Source: Bdellovibrionia bacterium (lineage in GTDB: Bacteria > Bdellovibrionota > Bdellovibrionia > Bdellovibrionales > JAGQZY01). From it: a stretch of 64,000 nucleotides of DNA. How positions within the stretch are numbered: the first letter of the stretch is position 1; each line of letters opens with the position of its first letter. Positions 8,366 through 16,588 of the stretch are shown here, one piece after another. The notes under the pieces are model-generated. The model had not been told where the DNA came from and made no database searches. It worked only from the letters and a program-made list of their open reading frames with translations. The translations under genes were made by a program, and so were the position numbers. The stretch is from contig JAUICP010000005.1 in NCBI GenBank assembly GCA_030427805.1, positions 124,001 to 188,000 of the forward strand, given 5' to 3'.

Positions 8366-8426
8366 AACTCATTGCATTTCTCTCTTAGAGAATTGAACCT
8401 TTTTTTCCCTCTGATAGCATTACTCT

Positions 8427-9413
8427 ATGGCAAGAGAATGGCTGACCGAAGAGACTCTACTCAAGAAATTAACAGATCATAAAGATGGCGACCGACCTTA
8501 TCTAGGAATGTACTCTAGTTGGTACGATGGCTTTGTGAGTGACCCTCATCTAATGATGTTGCCCATCGACGATCACATGGTCCATCGCGGAGACGGGATA
8601 TTTGAAGCCTTTCGCTATAGCTACGGCGCTTTTTTTGATTTCGAAGGCCATTGGCAAAGGTTGAATCGAAGTGCTGAAATTGTGAAGATGGTGGTTCCCG
8701 TTACGAGAATGGATTTACTTGAAATCTGTTCCGAACTTGTTAGACCCCATAAAGATAAAGAACTAATAATGCGCCTTTATGTTTCGAGGGGACCAGGTAG
8801 TTTTTCTCCGAATCCAAAAGATAGTGTTGGTAGTCAGCTCTATGTGATTACAACGCCGATCAATCGAATTCCCGAAAATTGGATCCGCCAAGGAGTGACC
8901 TGTTGCCGTTCTGAAATTCCATTAAAGCCAAAGCCTTTTAGCATTGTTAAGAGTTGTAATTACTTACCTAATGTTATGATGAAGATGGAAGCTCAGGCCA
9001 AGAAAGTGGATTTCAGTATTTCAATGACTGATGATGGAAAAATTGCAGAAGGCGCCACCGAAAACCTTTTTATCATTGATCAAGAAGGCGTTCTGAAAGT
9101 TCCTAATTTGAGTTATATATTGCGCGGGACCACTTTGATTCACATGTTAGATTTGGCCGAAGAGTTAAAGGCAGCCGGTTTTATTAAAGAGACTCTTTTT
9201 ACCGATATCAGTCTCGAAGAACTGCAGTCGGCTAAAGAGGTCGGTTTGGTGGGGACAACCATTTCGGTTCTTTCGGTCGTTGAGTTTGCCGGGCAACCTA
9301 TCAACGGTGGTAAACCAGGTGAGGTCATTGCCAAGCTGAGAGCTCTTCTGGTTAATAGTTTTAAAAATTCCGAAACCATGCGAACCCCGCTCATTGAGTC
9401 TATAAGAGAATAG
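8427..9413 (+). CDS. Class IV PLP-dependent aminotransferase
   Basis: Fold-type IV aminotransferase, the group containing branched-chain aminotransferase, D-amino acid transaminase and aminodeoxychorismate lyase. The PLP-binding lysine is probably Lys175 in I-V-K-S-C-N-Y-L-P, and the cofactor-contact motif A-E-G-A-T-E-N-L-F contains Glu212. The order of blocks (H-M-V-H-R-G-D-G-I-F-E near residue 52, then R-L-Y-V-S-R-G, then the lysine) is standard. Which substrate it uses cannot be decided from sequence; the length (328) is longer than pabC and nearer to ilvE. No good ribosome binding site precedes the ATG; a possible -10 box TAGCAT sits seven bases before it. The next gene starts four bases after the stop. 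Confidence 0.88.
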   Translation: MAREWLTEETLLKKLTDHKDGDRPYLGMYSSWYDGFVSDPHLMMLPIDDHMVHRGDGIFEAFRYSYGAFFDFEGHWQRLNRSAEIVKMVVPVTRMDLLEICSELVRPHKDKELIMRLYVSRGPGSFSPNPKDSVGSQLYVITTPINRIPENWIRQGVTCCRSEIPLKPKPFSIVKSCNYLPNVMMKMEAQAKKVDFSISMTDDGKIAEGATENLFIIDQEGVLKVPNLSYILRGTTLIHMLDLAEELKAAGFIKETLFTDISLEELQSAKEVGLVGTTISVLSVVEFAGQPINGGKPGEVIAKLRALLVNSFKNSETMRTPLIESIRE

Positions 9414-9416
9414 AGA

Positions 9417-9938
9417 ATGAGTGAAAGAGGTCCGGGATACTCTCGCTTTTTAATTATTGGCTTACCCAGCATCGGAAAAACTTATTTTGCAGACCGACTA
9501 GCGCGAAAATACGCAATTCCCCATATCGAAGGTGATAAATACTTCTGGCTCGAAGGAGGCAAGCATTTAAGCCTTGAAGAGTTTAGGCAGCGAATTGATG
9601 AGTTGACCGGTAAAGGACGCTGGATCTATGAAGGCCACTACCGCAAAGTCTATGATATTTTAAAAGAACGGACAGACACTCTTATTTGGATCGACCTCTC
9701 TCTGTTTACAGCTCTCAAGAGAAGCTTCTTTAGTTCGAAAGAGGAATTTGGCATTAAATATACTCTGACGAATCGGGAGGGGCCTTTTCTCTGGTTGATC
9801 TTCAACGCGCGTAGAATGCTCCAAGATTATAAAAAGACTTTGGCCGATTTTGAGGCTTTAAAGTTACCGACCTTTCGACTGAAAAACGGTGACCAAATTG
9901 AAAATTGGTTAAAGAAAGAAGAGAAGAACAAAAAATAA
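9417..9938 (+). CDS. Small P-loop kinase-like ATPase (adenylate kinase/FlaR-like)
   Basis: A 173-residue protein with Walker A G-L-P-S-I-G-K-T at residues 15-22, an H-I-E-G-D segment like the nucleoside-binding start of adenylate kinase relatives, and a conserved W-I-Y-E-G-H-Y. It ends in a lysine-rich tail. The pattern matches the P-loop proteins annotated as adenylate kinase-like or 'topology modulation' (FlaR) proteins, whose substrates are largely unknown. Probably cotranscribed with the aminotransferase. Convergent with the response regulator gene, only four bases apart. Confidence 0.75.
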   Translation: MSERGPGYSRFLIIGLPSIGKTYFADRLARKYAIPHIEGDKYFWLEGGKHLSLEEFRQRIDELTGKGRWIYEGHYRKVYDILKERTDTLIWIDLSLFTALKRSFFSSKEEFGIKYTLTNREGPFLWLIFNARRMLQDYKKTLADFEALKLPTFRLKNGDQIENWLKKEEKNKK

Positions 9939-9942
9939 AGAT

Positions 9943-11043
9943 TTATGCGGCTTGAACTTGGGACTGTAGCCAGTCTTTGACAAAATTGACGTGCTTTAAA
10001 AACAGCTCTAACTGTTCTCGTTCAATCTGTCCCTCAGAAAGCTGCTTCTCGATATCTTCTGAAAATTCACTACTGACTTCTGTGAAATTGAGAAGAGCCC
10101 CTCGAAGTTGGTGGACGTTGCGGGCGGCCTGGTCCCAATTTGAATTTCGGACATCTTCTTTGATCGCTTGGATTTGTGTATCTGCCTGAGTAATAAATAG
10201 GCGAGAAACCGATTGAAAGAGGCTTTCGTCTTCGTGGAAGCGTTTTAATATTTTTGCCTTACTCATTTCTTGGAAAAGAATTTCTTTTTGTGCTTCATTG
10301 CTGAGATTTTCACTTTTCTTTTTACTACTAATGCTGAGTTTGTAGCCCACACCATAGATTGATTGAATCGAATGATCCCAGTTTTTAGTCTTCTTGCGAA
10401 CACTGGCAATGGTTGAATCTACTGTTCGATCGAGTACGTTCCTGCCAGAACCCCAAATATTGTTCAAAAGTGTTTCTCTTGTGAGAACGCGATCTTTATT
10501 AGTAATGAGGTAGCCCAAAAGTTTAAATTCTAGGGGGCTTAAATCGAGGTGCTCAGTCTCTTGCGGATGAGCGCCTACGATATGAGCTTGCATACTATCG
10601 AAGTCGAGCTCGAGGTTACCGAGTTGTTGCCGTCTTTTTTGCTGGTCGATTTCTTTTACGAGCTCAATTCGGTTTTTAACTCTTGCATTGAGCTCAAGCA
10701 GGTCGAAAGGTTTTGTAATGTAATCGTGGACACCGAGACTGAGTCCGACCACTTTGTCTGAGGTCTCGCCTTTAACAGTGAGTATAATTACTGGTGTCGT
10801 ACCGATATTGAGTTCATTCTTCATCTCAGAGAAAAACTGAAAACCGAAGCCATCGGGTAGCACTAAGTCTAGAATAATAAGGTCAAATTCTTCTTTGCGC
10901 TCTTCGAGAGCCTTTCTGGCTTCGAAAAGACTGGAAACATACATGTGGTTTCGATTCTTGGAACCCAGTGATTTCTGAATCAGGGCTTGATACTCGGGGC
11001 TATCTTCGATGACTAGAATTCTATAGTTTTCTAAGCGTTCCAT
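9943..11043 (-). CDS. OmpR/PhoB-type response regulator with C-terminal HPt-like domain
   Basis: Three modules. Residues 8-125: receiver domain with acidic pair Glu13-Asp14, phospho-acceptor Asp59 in L-I-I-L-D-L-V-L-P-D-G and a lysine in I-T-K-P-F-D. Residues 140-240: winged-helix DNA-binding domain (L-S-P-L-E-F-K-L-L-G-Y-L, R-T-V-D-S-T-I-A-S-V-R-K-K, Y-G-V-G-Y-K-L). Residues 265-366: a helical domain with N-V-H-Q-L-R-G-A-L-L-N-F, resembling the phosphotransfer (HPt) motif; His311 would be the acceptor. A receiver-wHTH-HPt order is unusual. No histidine kinase gene is adjacent, so it is an orphan. The HPt call is inference from the H-x-L-(K/R)-G pattern. Confidence 0.85.
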   Translation of the reverse strand: MERLENYRILVIEDSPEYQALIQKSLGSKNRNHMYVSSLFEARKALEERKEEFDLIILDLVLPDGFGFQFFSEMKNELNIGTTPVIILTVKGETSDKVVGLSLGVHDYITKPFDLLELNARVKNRIELVKEIDQQKRRQQLGNLELDFDSMQAHIVGAHPQETEHLDLSPLEFKLLGYLITNKDRVLTRETLLNNIWGSGRNVLDRTVDSTIASVRKKTKNWDHSIQSIYGVGYKLSISSKKKSENLSNEAQKEILFQEMSKAKILKRFHEDESLFQSVSRLFITQADTQIQAIKEDVRNSNWDQAARNVHQLRGALLNFTEVSSEFSEDIEKQLSEGQIEREQLELFLKHVNFVKDWLQSQVQAA

Positions 11044-11194
11044 GTAGTTTTATCGGAATTGCAGATCCTCGGGTTGAGAGTTTAAACGGAAATTAACGGG
11101 GCAAGATAAAGGTCTAGGTTGTATTAAGCTTATTCATCTATGAGCTGCATTCTCTTATCATTTAAAGTGGTGCTGATTTCATTTTGGGAATTGA

Positions 11195-11800
11195 ATGGCT
11201 AAAGTAAAGCGACATCTGATCCATATTGAATCTGAGAAGTTGAGCTCTCGAAGAGAGGATTTCGATCCCATTCGCAAAAGAAAAATGGATCTTTCTAAAA
11301 AGGGTTATAAATTCATGCGCCCTTTGTGGATGCCCTTTTTTAGAATGGCAGGTTTGGTCAGTATTATTTTTATTCCAGCTATCGTCCTTCTTTTTGGAGA
11401 CCTCAATGTGGGGGCAATTCTGAGAACGGGACAAATTCCGGAGCGGTTGGCAGCGACTCTATTTGGAGTCATTCTGATATTTATCGCAGTTTTCCGCCTC
11501 GTATTTTTAATTGTCAGTAAAGAGCATCGTATCGTGCGCTATTGGAAGCCGGTAAAGGCAATGGTTCTCGGTTTCGCTGAGGCGAGCCAAATGAGAAACA
11601 ATGAGCGAGTCAAAGTTTGGATCATGAATGTTTACTATGAATATAAAGGTGTCGGCTATATCGGAAAGGGTATTATTTATAAAGAACACATGCCTGCCGA
11701 ATTCCCCGCTGGAGTGCCTATTGTCGTTCTAGTAGATCCTTCTTCAAAGGCAGAGGGGCAGGCCTTGGTTATGGATCCCTTTGTCATGCGGCCTCGCTAA
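11195..11800 (+). CDS. Unknown membrane protein with DUF3592-like C-terminal domain
   Basis: A basic N-terminal 45 residues, two membrane segments (about residues 50-72 and 88-108), then a soluble domain of about 90 residues with W-I-M-N-V-Y-Y-E-Y-K-G-V-G-Y-I-G-K-G and V-P-I-V-V-L-V-D-P. That beta-rich pattern is like DUF3592 proteins, which have no known function. It stands alone, divergent from the response regulator across a 150-base gap in which I see no clear promoter. The stop is 32 bases from the convergent neighbour. Confidence 0.65.
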   Translation: MAKVKRHLIHIESEKLSSRREDFDPIRKRKMDLSKKGYKFMRPLWMPFFRMAGLVSIIFIPAIVLLFGDLNVGAILRTGQIPERLAATLFGVILIFIAVFRLVFLIVSKEHRIVRYWKPVKAMVLGFAEASQMRNNERVKVWIMNVYYEYKGVGYIGKGIIYKEHMPAEFPAGVPIVVLVDPSSKAEGQALVMDPFVMRPR

Positions 11801-11832
11801 GGACTCCTCATCGACTTTTTTATAAATTTATT

Positions 11833-13419
11833 TTATCCGGACTTTTGATAGCGAAGAACGATACGTCCCTGGGGCTCATCACTTCCATTTTTATTGAGCC
11901 GCCGTAGTTGAAGCTCTTTAATATCGCCCTCTTGTTTTTTGAGTACGACATCAATTTTCGAGATATGATTTTTAAAACTTTCTGTACCATCAACGATCAG
12001 AAGGCTCTTGTAAGAAGCTTGATTTTCTTCTTTAAGCCAGAGCTGGTAGAAGATGTCTTTTTTTTTGTGGGTCATTTGGTTCAGTTGAAAATAGGCTTGA
12101 TTTTTTTGTTTATTATAAAAAAAAACACCATTGATACTTTTTTGCGCCAGGCGATTGCCAAGCACTAAGACTTCAGTACCTTCTTGGGCAATGAATCGGT
12201 GTGGCTCCAGTTCTTTTTTTAAATCCATGACATAGAGACCATTTTTTACTTTTTCGATCTTTAGTTCATTCTGGGCGACAATTGTTTTCACTAAAAAGAA
12301 GCCAAAAAGGAGAGCAAATAGAACTAAGGCGACAAGGACGTGCACCTTGTACTTTGCAAATAGATCATTAGAAGGGGATTCACTCGAATTCGCGGAATCA
12401 GTGGCCATAGCAGAAGCCTTCTCCTCGGTTTTTTGGTTTTGTGGTTGCGTCTCCGAAGGGACTCCTGGGGCTTGAGCGCTTTGAGTCGGTGGATTTTGAT
12501 TGTGTCGATTCGATTGAGAGGAATTGACTTTCGCCGACGGAGTTCGATGCTCGATAGTAGGTTCGTTTTTTTGTTTTTTTGCGGCCATTTCTTCAGCCGA
12601 GATAGGGACTTTGACGACGATGGGTTCGTTATCATCCTTTTTCTCGGGCTCCGGAGGAGAGACTCGCTCAAGAAGCTTCTTTTTTACGACTTTTCTTGGC
12701 ATTTCAAGTGGAGCACAGGCAAAATAATTAACCAAGGCTTTCTGAAAGCTCTGATAGTTTTCGCTTTGAGATACATTTTCGAGTTGTTCCTTCGAGGGTG
12801 TGTTTGATGTCTCTTTGACCCTTCCTAGCGAAAGTAGGACGAGGTCGATGGCACCATCGGTCTCTAGGAATTCTTCGGCATTAAAGTCTTCTTTAAAAGC
12901 CTTAAGGCCCTTGGTAAAACGGTGAACCATCTCATTTAGGTCGGTAGCTCCAATACTTGACCTAATCTCATCCATACTTTGACAGGTAAATGCGATCGAT
13001 TTCATAAGAGCAGAAACCTCGGGCTCTACCTTATCGAGAGTCTTGGTTGATTTTTCTATTTCTTCCTGAATGGCAAAGACATCACCAGGAAGTTTCATCT
13101 CTAGGCCCTGGTAGACCTTAAGAAGTTCTTTGAGGTCCGAATGATTTAATTCGGGGTTGAAGCAAATGAGGCGCAAAAGGTTGAGGCAGTAGCGGTAGGG
13201 ACTGATCGAAACCAAGTCGATGGATTCTTGGTTCTCCCAAAGATAATTAAAAATTCCTTCGAATGCATTTTCGGCCTGATCTCTTTCGAGTTCGAAGTAC
13301 ACGATTTGACCGTAGAGGCTTTGCTGGTAGCGATCGTAAAGGGCGGCGAGAGCGGCAGCTTCGTTTTTGCCGATTTTCTCAAAGAGAATAATTTCTTCCT
13401 GTGTCCGCCTCGATGTCAT
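11833..13419 (-). CDS. Hybrid membrane protein: sigma-70 region 2-like N-terminus, anti-sigma (RskA)-like C-terminus
   Basis: The N-terminal ~90 residues (E-A-A-A-L-A-A-L-Y-D-R-Y-Q-Q-S-L, then a D-Q-A-E-N-A-F-E-G-I-F-N-Y-L-W block) resemble region 2 of ECF sigma factors, but I see no region 4 helix-turn-helix. Residues about 95-250 are helical; 255-350 are Pro/Ser/Gln/Glu-rich. One membrane helix follows at about 355-377 (H-V-L-V-A-L-V-L-F-A-L-L-F-G). The last ~120 residues, predicted outside the membrane, resemble the C-terminal domain of RskA-type anti-sigma factors (F-Y-Q-L-W-L-K and a P-Q-G-R-I-V-L ending). I infer a signalling or scaffold protein derived from a sigma/anti-sigma pair. Weak similarities; function unknown. 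Confidence 0.6.
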   Translation of the reverse strand: MTSRRTQEEIILFEKIGKNEAAALAALYDRYQQSLYGQIVYFELERDQAENAFEGIFNYLWENQESIDLVSISPYRYCLNLLRLICFNPELNHSDLKELLKVYQGLEMKLPGDVFAIQEEIEKSTKTLDKVEPEVSALMKSIAFTCQSMDEIRSSIGATDLNEMVHRFTKGLKAFKEDFNAEEFLETDGAIDLVLLSLGRVKETSNTPSKEQLENVSQSENYQSFQKALVNYFACAPLEMPRKVVKKKLLERVSPPEPEKKDDNEPIVVKVPISAEEMAAKKQKNEPTIEHRTPSAKVNSSQSNRHNQNPPTQSAQAPGVPSETQPQNQKTEEKASAMATDSANSSESPSNDLFAKYKVHVLVALVLFALLFGFFLVKTIVAQNELKIEKVKNGLYVMDLKKELEPHRFIAQEGTEVLVLGNRLAQKSINGVFFYNKQKNQAYFQLNQMTHKKKDIFYQLWLKEENQASYKSLLIVDGTESFKNHISKIDVVLKKQEGDIKELQLRRLNKNGSDEPQGRIVLRYQKSG

Positions 13420-13508
13420 TACCTCTATGATAACAGCCTTAAATTGATCCGTGATTCAATTGGTCGATAAATATAGATCAAAGTCGTGCTTCAGCAGTGA
13501 ATCAGCCC

Positions 13509-13541
13509 AAAAAACTGATTGGGAAACAGATTGTTTCCCAA
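13509..13541 (-). terminator. Rho-independent terminator of the PL14-like lipoprotein gene
   Basis: A ten-base-pair stem, TTGGGAAACA (13519-13528) with TGTTTCCCAA (13532-13541), has a three-base loop. Read on the minus strand it is followed after four bases by six T (complement of 13509-13514). It begins 12 bases past the stop of the minus-strand gene. Confidence 0.75.
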
Positions 13542-13552
13542 AGGGAGTGGGT

Positions 13553-14542
13553 TTATTTGTTTTCCCAGCGAAAAACCTCAATGTTATCCATGTCGATATA
13601 CATTTTTTCTGTCGGAGCAAAGGTGGAATCGTTTCCACCGGCAAATACATTGACGTAAAGTTTGTCTATTTTTAAAGAGCTCGCCGTGCGGAACTCCAAA
13701 TTTTTCTGATTGGAAAGTATGGCACCGTTGACCGTAGCCTTAACAAAACCATTTTTCTTGCCGGGAGTATTGTTCTTAATCACGAGTTGAACAGTTTGCC
13801 ACTTACCAGCTATTTTCGCCAGATCAATAGTTCCATCGCTGCAACGATTGGCGTCTGTACAATTCCAGTAAAAGGCATCTCCGTAGGGGGCTCGCTGATT
13901 GGCATTCATGTGGTAAACATAAGAAACAAGGGTATCTATGTTGGGGCGTCTCCACCAATTAATCCGTGCTGAAAATCCATTGGTGCCTGTGGCGGGTCTT
14001 CCGCCTGTGGCCTCGTAACCTCCACGGAAGCCAATAATTTTTCCGCCCTTGCCAGCAAAGTTAGGGCTTAAGCGCATTTTAAATTTAAGTTTATAGCGAT
14101 TGCCAGGCGGAATGGGCACTTCCCAGGACGCTCCAGAATCGTGAAAACCAAACTGATCTTTGTGAAGTAAAAAGCGGGCTGATCTCGTTCCACCATAGCC
14201 ATTAATTATACGAACTCTTGGTGTTGATAAAGTTAAGGGGCCCGTGCCTGTCTTTGTGACCCCGCGGTTCGAATTGAGGGCGTGGTCACCAAAATCAGAC
14301 TTCAGCATAGTGCCATTATAGTATCCGGTGGGGTGAGAATTAAAATTAACCTTCAGTTTTCTGCGCCAAACCTTCGTTGCAGAAGCTTGAACTTCGAGTT
14401 GATCATCATCACTCAAGCTTTCTAGGTTGAGGCTTTGATTGTCTTCGAGAAATTGATTGGAAAGATTGAGGTCACCACAGTTTTGAAACATTAAAACCAG
14501 TGAAAGTGCTGCGAGCACTGAAGCGAGACGAATTATTTTCAT
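13553..14542 (-). CDS. Lipoprotein with polysaccharide lyase family 14-like domain
   Basis: The signal peptide ends in a lipobox-like L-M-F-Q-N-C, with the lipidated Cys at residue 22, so the protein is a lipoprotein facing the periplasm or cell surface. After an acidic linker (about 25-55) comes a domain with G-K-G-G-K-I-I-G-F-R-G-G, T-N-G-F-S-A-R-I-N-W-W-R, Y-V-Y-H-M-N and an ending Y-I-D-M-D-N-I-E-V-F. This order matches the beta-jelly-roll of polysaccharide lyase 14 proteins (alginate or glucuronan lyases). I infer binding or cleavage of an acidic polysaccharide; catalytic residues were not checked against a structure. A terminator follows. Divergent from the small secreted protein gene at 14756. 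Confidence 0.75.
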   Translation of the reverse strand: MKIIRLASVLAALSLVLMFQNCGDLNLSNQFLEDNQSLNLESLSDDDQLEVQASATKVWRRKLKVNFNSHPTGYYNGTMLKSDFGDHALNSNRGVTKTGTGPLTLSTPRVRIINGYGGTRSARFLLHKDQFGFHDSGASWEVPIPPGNRYKLKFKMRLSPNFAGKGGKIIGFRGGYEATGGRPATGTNGFSARINWWRRPNIDTLVSYVYHMNANQRAPYGDAFYWNCTDANRCSDGTIDLAKIAGKWQTVQLVIKNNTPGKKNGFVKATVNGAILSNQKNLEFRTASSLKIDKLYVNVFAGGNDSTFAPTEKMYIDMDNIEVFRWENK

Positions 14543-14755
14543 TTGAAACCCTTTCCGAAACCCAATCTTTTAGTGTGCAATCAAAGAGCCTAATGAGGAG
14601 CAACTGAATTATCTTCAATGTCTATTTCTTTAATGGCCCTGAGAAATAGTCCAAACCTTGAGCGTTTCAAAGTGATATTTTCGAGCAAATATGGATTTAA
14701 GTCGAGTAATAAAGATTGAGATTTAGTGGGACGATGATCAAAAGGGGAATAAGAT

Positions 14756-15262
14756 ATGAGATCTATTAGACGGCTGCGATGGTGGTTTCTTTTGGCATTG
14801 GCAATTATTGTTGGTCCTAGCTTATCCCACTCATTAATCGCAAAAAACAATTCATGGAAGGTGAGGATCATGGGGCAAATCGATAGTAGTCCACGAGTTC
14901 AGTGGACAAAGGTTTTTAGCACAAACATTGGTGGCTCGGATATGACACTCTCAGTGAGCATGACCCACGCGCTTAGAGAGGATGGAGCTCTTGATCCCAA
15001 TCGGCCAGGGGGACCCGACAATCGAAAGATTGTTACGGATGTCGACTTTTCTCTTTATGTGGTTGATAGCAAAAACCAGTATTTGTTTGGTGATAAAATT
15101 CCAGAAAAGTTAAGGTCACTTGTTCAGGAGCTCGAAGCTAATGAAGGCCTCAAAAAAAACGCGCAACTGATCAAGTTCGAAGAGGAGCGCTTTGCCGACG
15201 AACTTGTTTCCTACGCCAAAGAAAAGTACGAAATCGAGCTAAAGAGTCAGGGTTCTAACTAA
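14756..15262 (+). CDS. Small secreted protein of unknown function
   Basis: A 168-residue protein with a probable signal peptide or anchor (R-R-L-R-W-W-F-L-L-A-L-A-I-I-V-G-P-S-L-S, cleavage after about residue 28). The mature part has beta-rich segments (T-L-S-V-S-M-T-H, D-V-D-F-S-L-Y-V-V-D) and a charged helical C-terminus. AAGGGG precedes the ATG at about 10 bases. I recognise no family. It lies between the PL14-like lipoprotein and the GH10 gene. A weak hairpin, GTTTC/GAAAC at 15322-15336, follows about 60 bases after the stop; otherwise the 220 bases before the GH10 gene hold nothing obvious. Confidence 0.7.
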   Translation: MRSIRRLRWWFLLALAIIVGPSLSHSLIAKNNSWKVRIMGQIDSSPRVQWTKVFSTNIGGSDMTLSVSMTHALREDGALDPNRPGGPDNRKIVTDVDFSLYVVDSKNQYLFGDKIPEKLRSLVQELEANEGLKKNAQLIKFEEERFADELVSYAKEKYEIELKSQGSN

Positions 15263-15483
15263 GTAAAGGACGATATTGGGTATTCTTTTTTAAGCAGTCA
15301 ATATTCAGAAGGTTTATTACTGTTTCAAAAAGAAACGGCAATTTTCTTTTCGAGAGTCAAATCCTTGGCAGGAGACTTTCTGGGATAGGATGTTTCCTGC
15401 ACATGAGGCACATCTGAAGGTCAAATAATGTCGAATATTTGGACCCTAATTTGCTTTTCATAGAAGAGTGGCAGGGGGAATTC

Positions 15484-16515
15484 ATGTATCGAATTATTAT
15501 ATTCGTTGGCCTATTTCTATGGTCAACTCTGGGGCAATCACAAACTTTAATGCAAATGGGTAATAAGCATCGGCTTCAAATTGGGGCTTCTGTTAAAACA
15601 AACTTCGAAGGCGGTGCTACCTATATTCATACGGTTTTAGACCATTATCACTCTATAACTCCAAGCTGGGAAATGAAAATGCCCTATTTACAGCCTCGTC
15701 GAGGCGTTTATGAGTGGAGTGGAGCTGATGCCATAGTCAATTTTGCAATGCAAAATGGTAAAACAGTACACGGACATACGTTAGTTTTTGCAAAGGAGGA
15801 TCGAGTGCCTTCTTGGTTTTTGAATCTATCATCCAGAGAAAAAGAAGAAGAGATGGTTAGCTTCATTAAAACGACTATTTCGCACTATAAAAATAAATTC
15901 CCAGGAGTTGTGACATCGTGGGATGTGGTGAATGAAGCTGTTGATGAAGAGGGTCTTATAAGGGATAGCGCTTATTCTGATATTGGAAGTAACAAGGGTT
16001 CCTTCGTTGCTTTGGCTTTTCGAGCGGCTGCTGAAGCTGATTCAAGAGCGCTTCTTTTTTACAATGATTATGATTTATCTTGGAATGAAAGAAAGCTGAG
16101 TTCCGTGCTAAATGGTATTTCAAGTCTTAAAAGGGCCGGTGTAAAAATCGATGGCCTAGGAATTCAAGGACATTTTACGACTGACCACGCGCCGAAGTCT
16201 GTTGGTGAGTATCGAAGCCTTATTCGAAGAATAGCCTCCTACGGTCTTGCTGTTAAATTCACTGAAGTGGATGTACGAATTCCAAAAAATAAGGTCAGCG
16301 ATGGAGTCCACTTACAAAGGGCCGAGGACTATTATTCGAGAGTCTATGAGGCCTGTGCTAGAGAGCAGGCATGCATTGGAGTAACGACTTGGAATGTGAA
16401 CACTAAAAACTCTTGGATTCACACCTATTCGCCCAGCTATGCTCCTCTTCTTCCATTTGATGACAATTTTAATAAAACCAGAATGTTCGACGCCATCGCC
16501 GACGGTCTTAAATAA
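15484..16515 (+). CDS. Secreted glycoside hydrolase family 10 (xylanase-like) enzyme
   Basis: A signal peptide (M-Y-R-I-I-I-F-V-G-L-F-L-W, cut near residue 19) is followed by a GH10 TIM barrel. The acid/base is Glu151 in W-D-V-V-N-E-A and the nucleophile is Glu261 in K-F-T-E-V-D-V-R. Other family blocks are N-D-Y-D (near 190), I-D-G-L-G-I-Q-G-H (near 225) and T-T-W-N-V (near 300). The usual H-T-L-V-W-H-S-Q near residue 95 is replaced by H-T-L-V-F-A-K-E-D-R, so the -1 subsite differs from classical endo-1,4-beta-xylanases and the substrate may differ. Start at ATG 15484, preceded by AGGGGGA. Single domain, no carbohydrate-binding module. Confidence 0.9.
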   Translation: MYRIIIFVGLFLWSTLGQSQTLMQMGNKHRLQIGASVKTNFEGGATYIHTVLDHYHSITPSWEMKMPYLQPRRGVYEWSGADAIVNFAMQNGKTVHGHTLVFAKEDRVPSWFLNLSSREKEEEMVSFIKTTISHYKNKFPGVVTSWDVVNEAVDEEGLIRDSAYSDIGSNKGSFVALAFRAAAEADSRALLFYNDYDLSWNERKLSSVLNGISSLKRAGVKIDGLGIQGHFTTDHAPKSVGEYRSLIRRIASYGLAVKFTEVDVRIPKNKVSDGVHLQRAEDYYSRVYEACAREQACIGVTTWNVNTKNSWIHTYSPSYAPLLPFDDNFNKTRMFDAIADGLK

Positions 16516-16541
16516 AAAAGCCAGGTAAAAAACACCTGGCT
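16514..16541 (-). terminator. Rho-independent terminator of the acyl-CoA dehydrogenase gene
   Basis: Stem AGCCAGGT (16519-16526) with ACCTGGCT (16534-16541) and a seven-base loop. On the minus strand it is followed by five to six T (complement of 16514-16519), 48 bases past the stop of the minus-strand gene. It may also stop the convergent GH10 transcript, but there is no T-run on the plus strand. Confidence 0.75.
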
Positions 16542-16588
16542 ACAAACAATTCTATAAATAACGCAGCTTCGCTACCAAAAGGAAGCTT

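Noticed and set aside
8072-8426. c-di-GMP riboswitch or 6S RNA
   Set aside because: I could not find the conserved GEMM core, nor a convincing 6S central bubble, so only an unspecified RNA is proposed.
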